A DNA stretch of 64,000 bases from Pseudarthrobacter sp. PS3-L1 (lineage in GTDB: Bacteria; Actinomycetota; Actinomycetes; Actinomycetales; Micrococcaceae). The notes under the pieces are model-generated. The model had not been told where the DNA came from, did not search any database, and saw only the letters and a program-made list of their open reading frames with translations. The position numbers and the translations under genes were made by a program. Shown here one piece after another: positions 55,867 to 64,000 of the stretch. Every line of letters starts with the position of its first letter. Within the stretch, counting starts at the first letter, position 1. The stretch lies in NCBI RefSeq assembly GCF_030063285.1, contig NZ_JASISU010000002.1, forward strand, positions 434,001-498,000, given 5' to 3'.

Positions 55867-55919
55867 CGCCCCCGCAAGTACGGGGGCGCTCCGTCCAGAT
55901 ACCGGGCGAAACCGCCCGG
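55867..55919. terminator. two tandem hairpins between sodA and gap
   Basis: CGCCCCCG/CGGGGGCG (55867-55888) and CCGGGCG/CGCCCGG (55902-55919), each with a short loop. They lie downstream of sodA and upstream of gap on the minus strand, so they probably end the sodA transcript. Confidence 0.65.
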
Positions 55920-55959
55920 ACATGTGAGGAATGTTACCAACACATCTCCAAATACGTCC

Positions 55960-56586
55960 CTAGGAGAGGACGATCAGGCCTGTTGCCCCTGTGCGTGCCG
56001 CTTCAAAGCGCTTGGCAACATCAGCCCAGTTGACGATGTTCCAGAAAGCCTTGACGTAGTCAGCCTTGACGTTGACGTAGTCCAGGTAGAAAGCGTGCTC
56101 CCACATGTCGAGCATCAACAGCGGGGTGGTGCCAACTGCGACGTTGCCCTGCTGATCGTAGAGCTGTTCGATCACAAGGTTGCCGCCGATGGGCTCGTAG
56201 GCCAGGAAGGCCCAGCCGGAGCCCTGCAGGGCCAGCGCGGCTGCACTGAACTGTGCGCGGAAAGCATCGAATGAACCGAATGCGTCATCGATTGCCGCAG
56301 CAAGCTCACCTTCAGGCTTGTCGCCACCGTCCGGGGAAAGGTTGTTCCAGAAGACCGAGTGGTTGATGTGCCCGCCCGTGTGGAAGGCCAGGTCTTTGGA
56401 AAGCCTGCTGATGTTTGCGTAGTCGCCCTTCTCACGGGCGTCGGCGAGCTGGGCCAGGGCGTTGTTCGCACCCGTGACGTAGGCGGCATGGTGCTTGCTG
56501 TGGTGCAGCTCCATGATGCGTGCGGAGATGTGCGGCTCCAGGGCAGCGTAGTCGTAGCTGAGTTCTGGCAAAACGTACTCGGTCAC
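55960..56586 (-). CDS. sodA: superoxide dismutase (Fe/Mn type)
   Basis: 208 residues from GTG 56586, with GGAGG 5 bases upstream. Metal ligands are visible: His in [13 protein letters not shown], His in NHSVFWNNL, and Asp and His in [20 protein letters not shown] is present. It removes superoxide in the cytoplasm. It stands alone between whiA and gap, which are often adjacent in other actinobacteria. Confidence 0.95.
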   Translation of the reverse strand: MTEYVLPELSYDYAALEPHISARIMELHHSKHHAAYVTGANNALAQLADAREKGDYANISRLSKDLAFHTGGHINHSVFWNNLSPDGGDKPEGELAAAIDDAFGSFDAFRAQFSAAALALQGSGWAFLAYEPIGGNLVIEQLYDQQGNVAVGTTPLLMLDMWEHAFYLDYVNVKADYVKAFWNIVNWADVAKRFEAARTGATGLIVLS

Positions 56587-56759
56587 AAAATCCTCCAAAA
56601 TCGTGGACAGGTTGTCCGGTGGGTAACTCTTGGATTGTGCATCCGGATGGCGGGCATCCGGAAAACTGCGGCAGCGGAACTATTGCACTGTCCTGTTCGG
56701 CATAACCCCACGGGACACGCAGGTATTTCCTCCGCTGCCAATGATTCTAGAACTGCAGG

Positions 56760-57740
56760 CTATTCATCCAACATGTCTGCTGTCACATTGGCTTCCGTCC
56801 CCGGAATGCCGAGGTCGGTGGCTCGCTTGTCAGCCATTGCCAACAGTCTGCGAATACGGCCCGCAATGGCATCCTTGGTCATGACGGGATCGGCAAGCCT
56901 GCCCAGTTCATCCAGGCTTGCCTGTTTATGGGCAACCCGGAGTTCGCCGGCGTACTTGAGATGTTCGGGTACGTCATCGCCCAGGATTTCCAGGGCACGG
57001 TCCACCCGAGCGCCTGCAGCGACGGCGGCCTGTGCGGAGCGTCGAAGGTTGGCGTCGTCAAAATTTGCGAGTCGATTCGCAGTGGCCCGCACTTCCTTGC
57101 GCATGCGCCGTTCCTCCCACACCATGAAGGCATCGTGGGCACCCATGCGCACCAGGAGAGCCGCAATGGTGTCTCCGTCGCGGATCACCACCCTGTCCAC
57201 CCCCCTGACTTCGCGGGCTTTCGCCTGGATCCCAAGGCGGCGGGCAGCTCCGACCAACGCCAGCGCGGACTCCGGCCCGGGACAGGTGACCTCAAGGGCC
57301 GACGAACGACCGGGTTCCGTGAGGGAGCCGTGGACTAGGAACGCTCCACGCCAGACCGCTTCGGCATCCGCCGCCGAACCGTTGACGACGGCGGATGGCA
57401 GCCCACGGACGGGCCTGCCGCGGCCGTCGAGCAGTCCGGTCTGGCGGGCCAGCGCCTCGCCGTCCCGGACCACCCGCACAACATAACGGCTGCCGCGCCG
57501 CAGTCCCCCGCCGGAGATCACAACAATCTCGCTCTGATGGCCGTAGACCTCGGCGATGGCCGCACGCAACCGCCGTGCAGATGAGGCCAGGTCCAGTTCC
57601 GCCTCGATGACAATCCGGCCAGAGATGATGTGCAGGCCGCTCGCAAATCGAAGCATGGCTGAAACTTCGGCTTTTCGGACCGAGGATTTTTTTATGTCCA
57701 GCCGGGACAGTTCTTCCTTGACTGATGCTGTCAGTGCCAT
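56760..57740 (-). CDS. whiA: sporulation-type regulator WhiA
   Basis: 326 residues. The N-terminal LAGLIDADG-like fold ([26 protein letters not shown]) and the C-terminal helix-turn-helix ([27 protein letters not shown]) match WhiA. In non-sporulating actinobacteria it is linked to cell division. It follows yvcK by 6 bases. Confidence 0.95.
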   Translation of the reverse strand: MALTASVKEELSRLDIKKSSVRKAEVSAMLRFASGLHIISGRIVIEAELDLASSARRLRAAIAEVYGHQSEIVVISGGGLRRGSRYVVRVVRDGEALARQTGLLDGRGRPVRGLPSAVVNGSAADAEAVWRGAFLVHGSLTEPGRSSALEVTCPGPESALALVGAARRLGIQAKAREVRGVDRVVIRDGDTIAALLVRMGAHDAFMVWEERRMRKEVRATANRLANFDDANLRRSAQAAVAAGARVDRALEILGDDVPEHLKYAGELRVAHKQASLDELGRLADPVMTKDAIAGRIRRLLAMADKRATDLGIPGTEANVTADMLDE

Positions 57741-57746
57741 GGTTTC

Positions 57747-58781
57747 CTAACCGTTCCCAAAAATGTCGTGATAGGCGGTGGCCAGCCGCAGGGGGTCGTG
57801 GACTGCAGCGTGCCCGGCCGCTCCGACATTCGCGAGGACAACCCGGGCGCCGAGCATGCCCGCCGCCTCGCGGAACTCCGCCCGGTCCGTAATGGACCGG
57901 GGATCGGCAAGAACAACATCGACGCCGAAGTTTGGAGCATACTTCCGCAACGCATGGAGGTGGTCTGCTGCACTCATCCCCGTGGTTTCCTGGGTATCGG
58001 TGGCCAGATTCATGGTCAGGCACCTTTTCGCGGGCGTATCACACAGGGCCTGCTGCATCTCCGGAAGCAAGAGGTGCGGAAGGACCGAGGTGTACCAGGA
58101 ACCCGGTCCCAGGATGACCCAGTCAGCAAGCTCAATGGCGGTCAGTGCCTCAATGCATGCTGGCGCTTCAGCAGGCATCAGGCGAACGCGTTCCAGCTTG
58201 CCGGCAACGGCGCAGCGGGCCTGGCCAGATATGGTTTGCGTGGCGCTGCTCCCGTCAGGAGCAGTCACCAGGACATCGCCCTCAATGGTCAGTGGCACGG
58301 TGGACATCGGGAGTACCTGGCCACGGGCGCCCAGCAAGGCACCAGCCCACCTCAGCCCATCCACCGCATCGCCGAGCAGTTCCCAGAGCGTGACGATCAA
58401 CAGGTTGCCCATGGCGTGCTGGTCTAGCGAGGCCCGCTGTCCTGTCGTGGCATTGGGCTTTCCCGGCGCGAAGCGATGCTGCATGACGTCGCGCCAGGTA
58501 CGCCCCCAGTCGGTGTCGTCGCACAGCGCAGACAGCGCCATGCGGAGATCCCCAGGGGGCAGGACACCGTACTCCTCGCGCAACCGGCCCGACGAACCGC
58601 CGTCGTCCGCGACCGTGACAACAGCCGTCAGTTCAGAGGAGAGCAGCCGTAGTGCAGACAACGAGGCAGAGAGCCCATGGCCGCCGCCAAGCGCCACCAC
58701 TGTTGGTCCCTTGGCCTGCTGGCTGTTCGCACTGGAGGCCGACGGCGGGATAAGGGGAAGCGGTCCCGTCAGGAGGCCCAC
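57747..58781 (-). CDS. gluconeogenesis factor YvcK
   Basis: 344 residues, GTG start at 58781 sharing one base with the rapZ stop. The nucleotide loop is VALGGGHGLSASLSALR; GPGSWYTSVLPHLL and CLTMNLATDTQETTGM are conserved. The YvcK/CofD-like family binds UDP-sugars and affects carbon metabolism and cell shape. It is part of uvrC-rapZ-yvcK-whiA. Confidence 0.93.
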   Translation of the reverse strand: MGLLTGPLPLIPPSASSANSQQAKGPTVVALGGGHGLSASLSALRLLSSELTAVVTVADDGGSSGRLREEYGVLPPGDLRMALSALCDDTDWGRTWRDVMQHRFAPGKPNATTGQRASLDQHAMGNLLIVTLWELLGDAVDGLRWAGALLGARGQVLPMSTVPLTIEGDVLVTAPDGSSATQTISGQARCAVAGKLERVRLMPAEAPACIEALTAIELADWVILGPGSWYTSVLPHLLLPEMQQALCDTPAKRCLTMNLATDTQETTGMSAADHLHALRKYAPNFGVDVVLADPRSITDRAEFREAAGMLGARVVLANVGAAGHAAVHDPLRLATAYHDIFGNG

Positions 58782-59704
58782 TACTCGCGGCCCAAATCAC
58801 GATGCGTGGTCGTCACGGTTACTCGGGGGTACTGGGCTAATTTCTTCGAGAGCTCCATCGCCACAGCCACAGACCTGTGCTTGCCGCCCGTGCATCCCAC
58901 AGCGATTGTGGCGTAGTGCTTGTTCTCTCGGCGGTAGCCGTCCAGGACGGGCTCCAGTGCCATGACGTAGCGGTCCACGAAGTTCCCCACACCCTCTGCC
59001 CCAAGGACAAAATCGCTGACGTCCTTGTCAAGGCCCGTGTGCGGGCGCAGCTGCGGTACCCAGTGCGGGTTGGGAATAAAACGGACATCGGCAACATAGT
59101 TGGCATCCACGGGGAGCCCGTATTTAAAGCCAAAGCTCATCACATTCAGGCGAAGTGCGATGGGGCCGGATTCACTGAACAGTTCCGTGACGGCAGTTGC
59201 CAGTCCGTGAACATTGAGGTCCGAGGTATCCAGCACCAGGTCCGCAGAGTCCCGGAGTTCGCCCAGGATTTCGCGCTCGGCAGCTATCCCGTCAAGGATA
59301 CGGCCGCCGCCCTGCAGCGGGTGGGGTCTCCTGCCCTGCTCAAAGCGCCTGACCAGCACGCCGTCGTTGGCGTCCAAGAAGAGGACCCTGTACTTGACGC
59401 CACTGGCCGAAAGCGCACCCAGCGCCGTCCGGATGTCCGTGAAGAGACCTTTGCTGCGGACATCAACAACAACTGCCAGGCGTGGGATGGAGCCAGGTGC
59501 ATGCGATACAAGCTCTGCGAGGGTGCCAAGCATCTGTGGTGGCAGGTTCTCCACCACGTACCAGCCGTGGTCCTCAAGGGCATCGGAGGCCGTACTGCGT
59601 CCTGCGCCCGACATGCCCGTAACTACCAGGAGTTCGGATTCGATCGGCTTCACTGGCGTGAGGCCGTCCTGCTCAGCCCCGGGATCCGCCGTGATGTCTG
59701 CCAT
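58781..59704 (-). CDS. rapZ: RapZ-like nucleotide-binding adapter
   Basis: 307 residues. Walker A is [13 protein letters not shown]; conserved later motifs include [23 protein letters not shown] and [13 protein letters not shown]. RapZ acts in control of amino-sugar synthesis in E. coli; its role in actinobacteria is less clear. It follows uvrC by about 70 bases. Confidence 0.94.
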   Translation of the reverse strand: MADITADPGAEQDGLTPVKPIESELLVVTGMSGAGRSTASDALEDHGWYVVENLPPQMLGTLAELVSHAPGSIPRLAVVVDVRSKGLFTDIRTALGALSASGVKYRVLFLDANDGVLVRRFEQGRRPHPLQGGGRILDGIAAEREILGELRDSADLVLDTSDLNVHGLATAVTELFSESGPIALRLNVMSFGFKYGLPVDANYVADVRFIPNPHWVPQLRPHTGLDKDVSDFVLGAEGVGNFVDRYVMALEPVLDGYRRENKHYATIAVGCTGGKHRSVAVAMELSKKLAQYPRVTVTTTHRDLGRE

Positions 59705-59772
59705 TGATCCAGCTCCATTTCTACCGTTCGTGCGCCAGGGCGCCTTTGCGGCACCCTGTCCCTTTACCCTAG

Positions 59773-61806
59773 CTAAAATTCGATGATTTCGCCGGTGGTC
59801 ATGTTGATCACAGGTGCCTGGGCAGTTTCCGGTCCCTCATTGAAGGCGGTTGCGATGGCGCTGGCAAGTGCGGGGCCAATCCCTTTGGCGGCCGTCAGTT
59901 CCTCGGCCGACGCCGCTTTGATGGCCTTGACCGAACCGAAGTGCGCCAGAAGTGCCTTCCTTTTTGCCTCCCCCAGGCCTGGCACCGCGTCCAGGGCGGA
60001 CACTGTCATGGCCTTCCCGCGCTTCTGGCGGTGGAAGGAAATGGCAAATCGGTGTGCTTCGTCACGGATCCGCTGCAACATGTAGAGACCCTGCGAGGTC
60101 CGCGGCAGGATCACCGGAAAATCACTGTCCGGCAGCCAGACTTCTTCCAGGCGTTTGGCCAGCCCTACGACGTAGACGTCGTCAATCCCCAGTTCAGCCA
60201 GGGCTCGAGCGGCGGCATTCACCTGCGGCTTGCCACCGTCCACCACCACAAGGTTCGGCGGGTAGGCAAACTTGCTGCGCGGCGCCGTTGTCGTAGTATC
60301 GAGCAGCGCCTCCTCAGCTGCAGCATCGGGCCTATCGACAGCGGCAGCAGCAGCCGCCGCCTCGGCGTTTCCCGTCTCTGTATCGAGCACATCGGGTTGG
60401 GCTACCTTGTCCTGCAGATAGCGGCGGAATCGCCGGGTGAGGACGTCATGCATGGAGGCCGTGTCGTCCACGGCGGCGGCCCCGGTCACGGCGAACTTAC
60501 GGTAGTCCGACTTTTTGGGAAGACCGTCTTCGACCACCACCATGGACGCAACAACGTTGGTGCCCTGCACATGCGAAATGTCAAAGCATTCAATCCGCAG
60601 CAGGGGTACTGGCAGGTCCAGAGCCTCCTGCAACTCAAGCAACCCTTGGGACCGCACTGTAATGTCACCCGCACGGCGGGTCTTGTGAAGTTTTAGTGCC
60701 TGCTCGGCGTTCTCCCGGACTGTGCCCATCAGGGCTGCCTTGTCGCCACGCTGCGGAACGCGAACATCAACATGGGCGCCCCGGAGTCCAGACAGCCAGG
60801 CCGTCAGTTCCGGTCCGTTGCTCGGCAGGACAGGGACCAGGACCTCTCGCGGCAGCCGCCCGTGGCTTCCGTTTGCTTCCCCATAGACCTGCTGCAGAAG
60901 ATGCTCCACAAGGTCCGGAGTGGTAGTGTCCTCGACTTTTTCGACGACCCAACCACGCTGCCCGCGGACTCGTCCACCGCGGACGTGAAAGACCTGTACT
61001 GCTGCTTCGAGTTCATCTTCGTGAAGCGCAAAAACGTCCGCGTCGGTGTCGTCGGCGAGGACCACGGCGTTGCGTTCGAAGACCTTGCGGAGGGCAACGA
61101 TATCGTCTCGCAGCCGTGCAGCCTGCTCATAGTCCAACTGCTCAACAGCAGCAGCCATCTCCTTTTCCAGCCGAGACGTAAACCGCTTTGCTTCCCCGCC
61201 CATGAACGAGCAAAAATCCTCTGCGAGGACCCGGTGCTCCTCGGGGCTGACCCGGCCAACACAGGGCGCCGCACACTTGTCAATGTAACCCAGGAGGCAC
61301 GGGCGTCCGCTGGCCTCTGCCCGGCGAAAAACTCCGGAGCTGCAGCTGCGTACCGGGAAGACGCGGAGCAATGTGTCCATGGTCTCCCGGATGGCTCCAG
61401 CCGTGTAGGGCCCGAAGTATCGGGTGCCCTTTTTTCTGTCACCCCGGAGCACCTGCACCCTTGGAAACTTTTCTCCCATGGTCAGGGCGAGGTATGGATA
61501 CGACTTATCGTCGCGGAACATCACGTTGAAGCGCGGCGAAAATTCCTTGATCCAGGTGTATTCGAGCTGCAGGGATTCCAGCTCGCTGCCCACCACAGTC
61601 CACTCCACGCTGCTGGCCGTGTGGACCATTGCATGCGTTTTCGGCAGCAGGCCAGCTGGATTTGCGAAATAGGAATTAAGCCTGGACCTCAGGTTTTTTG
61701 CTTTGCCCACGTAGATGACCCGACCGTGCGGATCGCGGAACCGATACACCCCCGGATTGGTGGGTATCTCTCCGGTCTGGGGGCGGTAACTTGCTGGATC
61801 TGCCAC
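59773..61806 (-). CDS. uvrC: excinuclease ABC subunit C
   Basis: 677 residues from GTG 61806, with GGAG about 9 bases upstream. N-terminal GIY-YIG nuclease ([25 protein letters not shown]), a UVR domain, the RNase-H-like nuclease with DISHVQGT and VVVDGGKPQ, and C-terminal helix-hairpin-helix repeats ([18 protein letters not shown]). An Ala-rich insertion of about 35 residues near 500 makes it longer than most UvrC proteins (about 610). It makes both incisions in nucleotide excision repair; the end of uvrA is also in the window. Confidence 0.96.
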   Translation of the reverse strand: MADPASYRPQTGEIPTNPGVYRFRDPHGRVIYVGKAKNLRSRLNSYFANPAGLLPKTHAMVHTASSVEWTVVGSELESLQLEYTWIKEFSPRFNVMFRDDKSYPYLALTMGEKFPRVQVLRGDRKKGTRYFGPYTAGAIRETMDTLLRVFPVRSCSSGVFRRAEASGRPCLLGYIDKCAAPCVGRVSPEEHRVLAEDFCSFMGGEAKRFTSRLEKEMAAAVEQLDYEQAARLRDDIVALRKVFERNAVVLADDTDADVFALHEDELEAAVQVFHVRGGRVRGQRGWVVEKVEDTTTPDLVEHLLQQVYGEANGSHGRLPREVLVPVLPSNGPELTAWLSGLRGAHVDVRVPQRGDKAALMGTVRENAEQALKLHKTRRAGDITVRSQGLLELQEALDLPVPLLRIECFDISHVQGTNVVASMVVVEDGLPKKSDYRKFAVTGAAAVDDTASMHDVLTRRFRRYLQDKVAQPDVLDTETGNAEAAAAAAAVDRPDAAAEEALLDTTTTAPRSKFAYPPNLVVVDGGKPQVNAAARALAELGIDDVYVVGLAKRLEEVWLPDSDFPVILPRTSQGLYMLQRIRDEAHRFAISFHRQKRGKAMTVSALDAVPGLGEAKRKALLAHFGSVKAIKAASAEELTAAKGIGPALASAIATAFNEGPETAQAPVINMTTGEIIEF

Positions 61807-61898
61807 GCGTCAGGTCTCCGAATCGACGTCCGTGCCAAGGCAGCGGAAGCAGGAACAGGGCCAGCCCCTCGCCCTGTGGCGGAAGGATGCCCTACCTG

Positions 61899-62561
61899 TC
61901 ATTCTGCGGTCTTGCTCTGGTTATAGCTGGTGGAACGGGATTGTCCGCTCAGTTCGGCAATGGCGTCCATGACGGAATCCGTCACCTTGCGGCGCGCTGG
62001 CAGTGAGTGGTCCGGGCCTGTCCGGTCAAAATACAGCGGCTCTCCGACCTTCATGGTGAAGTGCTGTGGCTTAAATCCCTTTTGTCCTGCCGGCTGGAGG
62101 TTTTCGGTTCCGATAAGTCCTACCGGGATCACTGGCGCGCCGGTAGTCAGCGCCAGCCAGCCAACGCCGGTGCGTCCCCGGTAAAGAATTCCATCCCGCG
62201 ACCTGGTGCCCTCCGGGTAGATACCGATTCCCTTGCCGGATTCCAGAATGTCCAGGAGCGTCTTCAGCGCCTGCACGCTGGCCGCCTGCTCTCCCCGTTC
62301 CACCGGAATGGAGCCGACCGACTCAAAGAAGGACTTCATGACCCGGCCCTTGACCCCAGCCGTCGTGAAGTACTCTGCTTTGGCAAAAAACGCGACCGGG
62401 CGGGGCATCAGCGCCTGCACAATCACACTGTCAAAAAACGAGAGGTGGTTGGGGGCCACAATGAAGGGGCCATCCTTCGGGACATTCTCAAGGCCCACGA
62501 CGAAAGGCCTGCACGATCCGGAGATCAGGGTGCGGGTGGTCCATCTGACGGCGTCAAACAT
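61899..62561 (-). CDS. 1-acyl-glycerol-3-phosphate acyltransferase (PlsC-like)
   Basis: 220 residues from ATG 62561, with AGGA 8 bases upstream; the frame to 62708 is a shadow of the HAD gene. The acyltransferase motifs NHLSFFDS (HxxxxD) and YPEGTRSRDG (EGTRS) are intact. It should acylate lysophosphatidic acid at the membrane. It starts 10 bases after the HAD phosphatase stop. Confidence 0.9.
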   Translation of the reverse strand: MFDAVRWTTRTLISGSCRPFVVGLENVPKDGPFIVAPNHLSFFDSVIVQALMPRPVAFFAKAEYFTTAGVKGRVMKSFFESVGSIPVERGEQAASVQALKTLLDILESGKGIGIYPEGTRSRDGILYRGRTGVGWLALTTGAPVIPVGLIGTENLQPAGQKGFKPQHFTMKVGEPLYFDRTGPDHSLPARRKVTDSVMDAIAELSGQSRSTSYNQSKTAE

Positions 62562-62571
62562 TGCCACAGTC

Positions 62572-63273
62572 CTATACCTCCAATTCCTCTTCAGCCCGGC
62601 CAGTAGCCAGGGGGATGATGGCAGCGTGGAGCTCCTGCGTGTCCGCCACCACTGTGCAAGCGCCAGCACGGACCAGTTCGCCGTCCGGCGCAAAACCCCA
62701 CGCAACACCTATGCAGTCAATACCGTTGGCAAGTGCCCCGGCCACGTCCTGGGCCCGATCCCCCACCATGAGGGCGCCCGTGGCTCCAAGATCCCCCATG
62801 GCGGCTGCGATGATGTCGGCTTTCCCCGACGGGACAGGCCCAGGTGCTCCTGATTCGTCATCAGAAGACCCCTGGATAGAGGTGAAAAATCCATCCAGGC
62901 CATGGTGCTCTAGGACCACCCTGGCAAGGGACTGGGGCTTCTGCGTAGCAACCGCCATGGCGGTACCAGCATTCCGCAATGATTCCAGGAGGTCCCGGAT
63001 TCCTGGGTACACGGATCCGCGGGAGATACCCGTCGTGCGATAGTAGGCCCGGTACAGCCCTATTACCTCATCGACCTGCCCTGCCGGCACCCCGGCAATC
63101 CTGATCAGGGCATCGCTCAAGCGCGGCCCCACCATCGAGTCGAGGTCCGATTGGTGGGGAACCGGCAGGTCCAGGGCTGACAGGGCTGCCGCGATACCGT
63201 CAGTAATGCCGCCAGCCGGATCGACCAGCGTTCCATCAAGGTCAAAGATCACTGGCACTGTGGAAAAAGTCAC
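62572..63273 (-). CDS. HAD family hydrolase (phosphoglycolate phosphatase-like)
   Basis: 233 residues, GTG start. The nucleophile motif is FDLDGTLVDP, and GDRAQDVAGALANG gives the metal-binding Asp. Sequence resembles Gph/PpaX-type phosphatases. The substrate cannot be named. It may share a transcript with plsC, which begins 10 bases after its stop. Confidence 0.88.
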   Translation of the reverse strand: MTFSTVPVIFDLDGTLVDPAGGITDGIAAALSALDLPVPHQSDLDSMVGPRLSDALIRIAGVPAGQVDEVIGLYRAYYRTTGISRGSVYPGIRDLLESLRNAGTAMAVATQKPQSLARVVLEHHGLDGFFTSIQGSSDDESGAPGPVPSGKADIIAAAMGDLGATGALMVGDRAQDVAGALANGIDCIGVAWGFAPDGELVRAGACTVVADTQELHAAIIPLATGRAEEELEV

Positions 63274-63312
63274 CGGCTTAGCTTCTCACGCCGCGGAGCG
63301 TCTCCGTAACAA

Positions 63313-63360
63313 GACTTCCCCTGACGCGATGGTGTCGCAGCAATCGGATCCGGGGAAGTC
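63313..63360. terminator. probable terminator after uvrA
   Basis: GACTTCCCC (63313-63321) and GGGGAAGTC (63352-63360) pair over 9 bases around a 30-base loop with a small inner GCGA/TCGC stem. It lies between the uvrA stop and the HAD gene start. Confidence 0.5.
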
Positions 63361-63366
63361 CACCTG

Positions 63367-64000
63367 TCAGGCCAGCAGGTCTGCAAGGAAAGCGGCAGTG
63401 TGGCTGGTACTTGACGTTGCAACCTGTTCCGGTGTCCCCGTGGCTATCACTCGACCGCCACCCGAACCGCCGTCGGGCCCCAGATCAATTACCCAGTCCG
63501 CACTCTTGATCACGTCAAGGTTGTGCTCGATAGTGATCACGGTGTTTCCCTTATCCACCAGTCCCTGCAGGACAAGCAGCAGCTTGCGAATGTCTTCGAA
63601 ATGAAGTCCCGTGGTCGGTTCGTCGAGCACATAGATGCTGCGACCGTTGGAGCGTTTCTGGAGTTCTGCAGCCAACTTCACGCGCTGGGCCTCGCCACCG
63701 GAGAGGGTGGTGGCTGGCTGTCCCAGACGGACATAGCCCAGCCCGACATCCACCAGCGTGTTCAGGTGCCTGGCTATGGGTGAGAACGCGGCAAAGAACT
63801 CCGCGCCTTCTTCGATCGGCATGTTGAGCACATCGGAGATGGACTTTCCCTTGTAGTGCACTTCCAGGGTCTCCCTGTTGTAGCGCGCACCGTGGCAAAC
63901 CTCGCATGGGACATACACGTCCGGCAGGAAGTTCATCTCGATCTTGAGGGTACCGTCGCCCGAACACGCTTCGCAGCGGCCGCCCTTGACGTTGAACGAG
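63367..64000 (-). CDS. uvrA: excinuclease ABC subunit A, C-terminal part
   Basis: The last 211 residues are in the window; the gene runs past the right edge. It shows the second zinc finger (CEACSGDG ... CEVCHG), the ABC signature [15 protein letters not shown] and Walker [16 protein letters not shown], then [19 protein letters not shown]. UvrA recognises DNA damage with UvrB. Confidence 0.96.
   Translation of the reverse strand, partial: SFNVKGGRCEACSGDGTLKIEMNFLPDVYVPCEVCHGARYNRETLEVHYKGKSISDVLNMPIEEGAEFFAAFSPIARHLNTLVDVGLGYVRLGQPATTLSGGEAQRVKLAAELQKRSNGRSIYVLDEPTTGLHFEDIRKLLLVLQGLVDKGNTVITIEHNLDVIKSADWVIDLGPDGGSGGGRVIATGTPEQVATSSTSHTAAFLADLLA

Noticed and set aside
57778-58965. 395-codon plus-strand open frame opposite yvcK and rapZ
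   Set aside because: Shadow of two conserved genes with low-complexity translation.

Overview
The window is a high-GC actinobacterial chromosome segment, most like the Arthrobacter/Pseudarthrobacter group (Micrococcaceae). The evidence is whiA beside yvcK, rapZ and uvrC, opcA beside zwf, a sufR-led suf operon joined to ctaA, frequent GTG starts, and protein sequences of Arthrobacter type. Gene density is high. I see no rRNA, tRNA, CRISPR array, prophage or intact insertion sequence. The sequence cuts one gene at each end: a MaoC-like dehydratase on the left and uvrA on the right.

Region by region. 1-6131 is a fatty-acyl module: a MaoC-type dehydratase, a long FabG-type reductase and a thiolase on the minus strand, diverging from a TetR regulator and an acyl-CoA oxidase/dehydrogenase on the plus strand. 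A near-perfect palindrome sits in the divergent promoter. 6286-8970 holds divergent glgA and glgC for glycogen. 9089-10540 is a conserved but atypical SDR carrying a zinc ribbon. 10602-13990 is the transglutaminase / alpha-E / permuted ATP-grasp triad, a predicted peptide-modification system. 14104-22891 holds single genes: a YeiH-type exporter, pepN, a lipoate ligase with swapped domain order, rpmE2, a SpoU methyltransferase, a TauE-type permease, an ABC ATPase and serB. 23120-24719 pairs fabG with an SDR whose active-site spacing resembles FabL/InhA enoyl reductases. 24857-26517 is a DUF3099 protein, a small Cys/His-rich protein and SURF1. 26652-28250 is an ABC-F ATPase.

28518-33051 is a biotin region: bioY-bioM-bioN, converging on an acyl-CoA ligase and a thiolase that resemble Bacillus yhfT-yhfS. 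33112-33999 is a zinc metallopeptidase. 34200-39326 is the suf Fe-S operon (sufR-B-D-Rieske-C-sufT), without sufS or sufU. 39492-43465 has a two-gene ABC exporter, ctaA and ctaB (heme A synthesis). 43933-52155 is transketolase-transaldolase-pgi-zwf-opcA-pgl, the pentose phosphate pathway in one co-directional block. On the minus strand, 52253-55695 is gap-pgk-tpiA-secG, followed by sodA and then whiA-yvcK-rapZ-uvrC, plsC, a HAD phosphatase and uvrA.

The strongest themes are central carbon metabolism (glycogen, pentose phosphate, lower glycolysis), cytochrome oxidase assembly (SURF1, CtaA, CtaB, Fe-S supply) and acyl-CoA chemistry. The best candidates for new biology are the zinc-ribbon SDR, the ATP-grasp triad, the biotin-linked ligase/thiolase pair with an altered thiolase active site, the small zinc-binding protein coupled to SURF1, a hairpin that covers the tpiA ribosome-binding site, and a twin palindrome around the tkt start.
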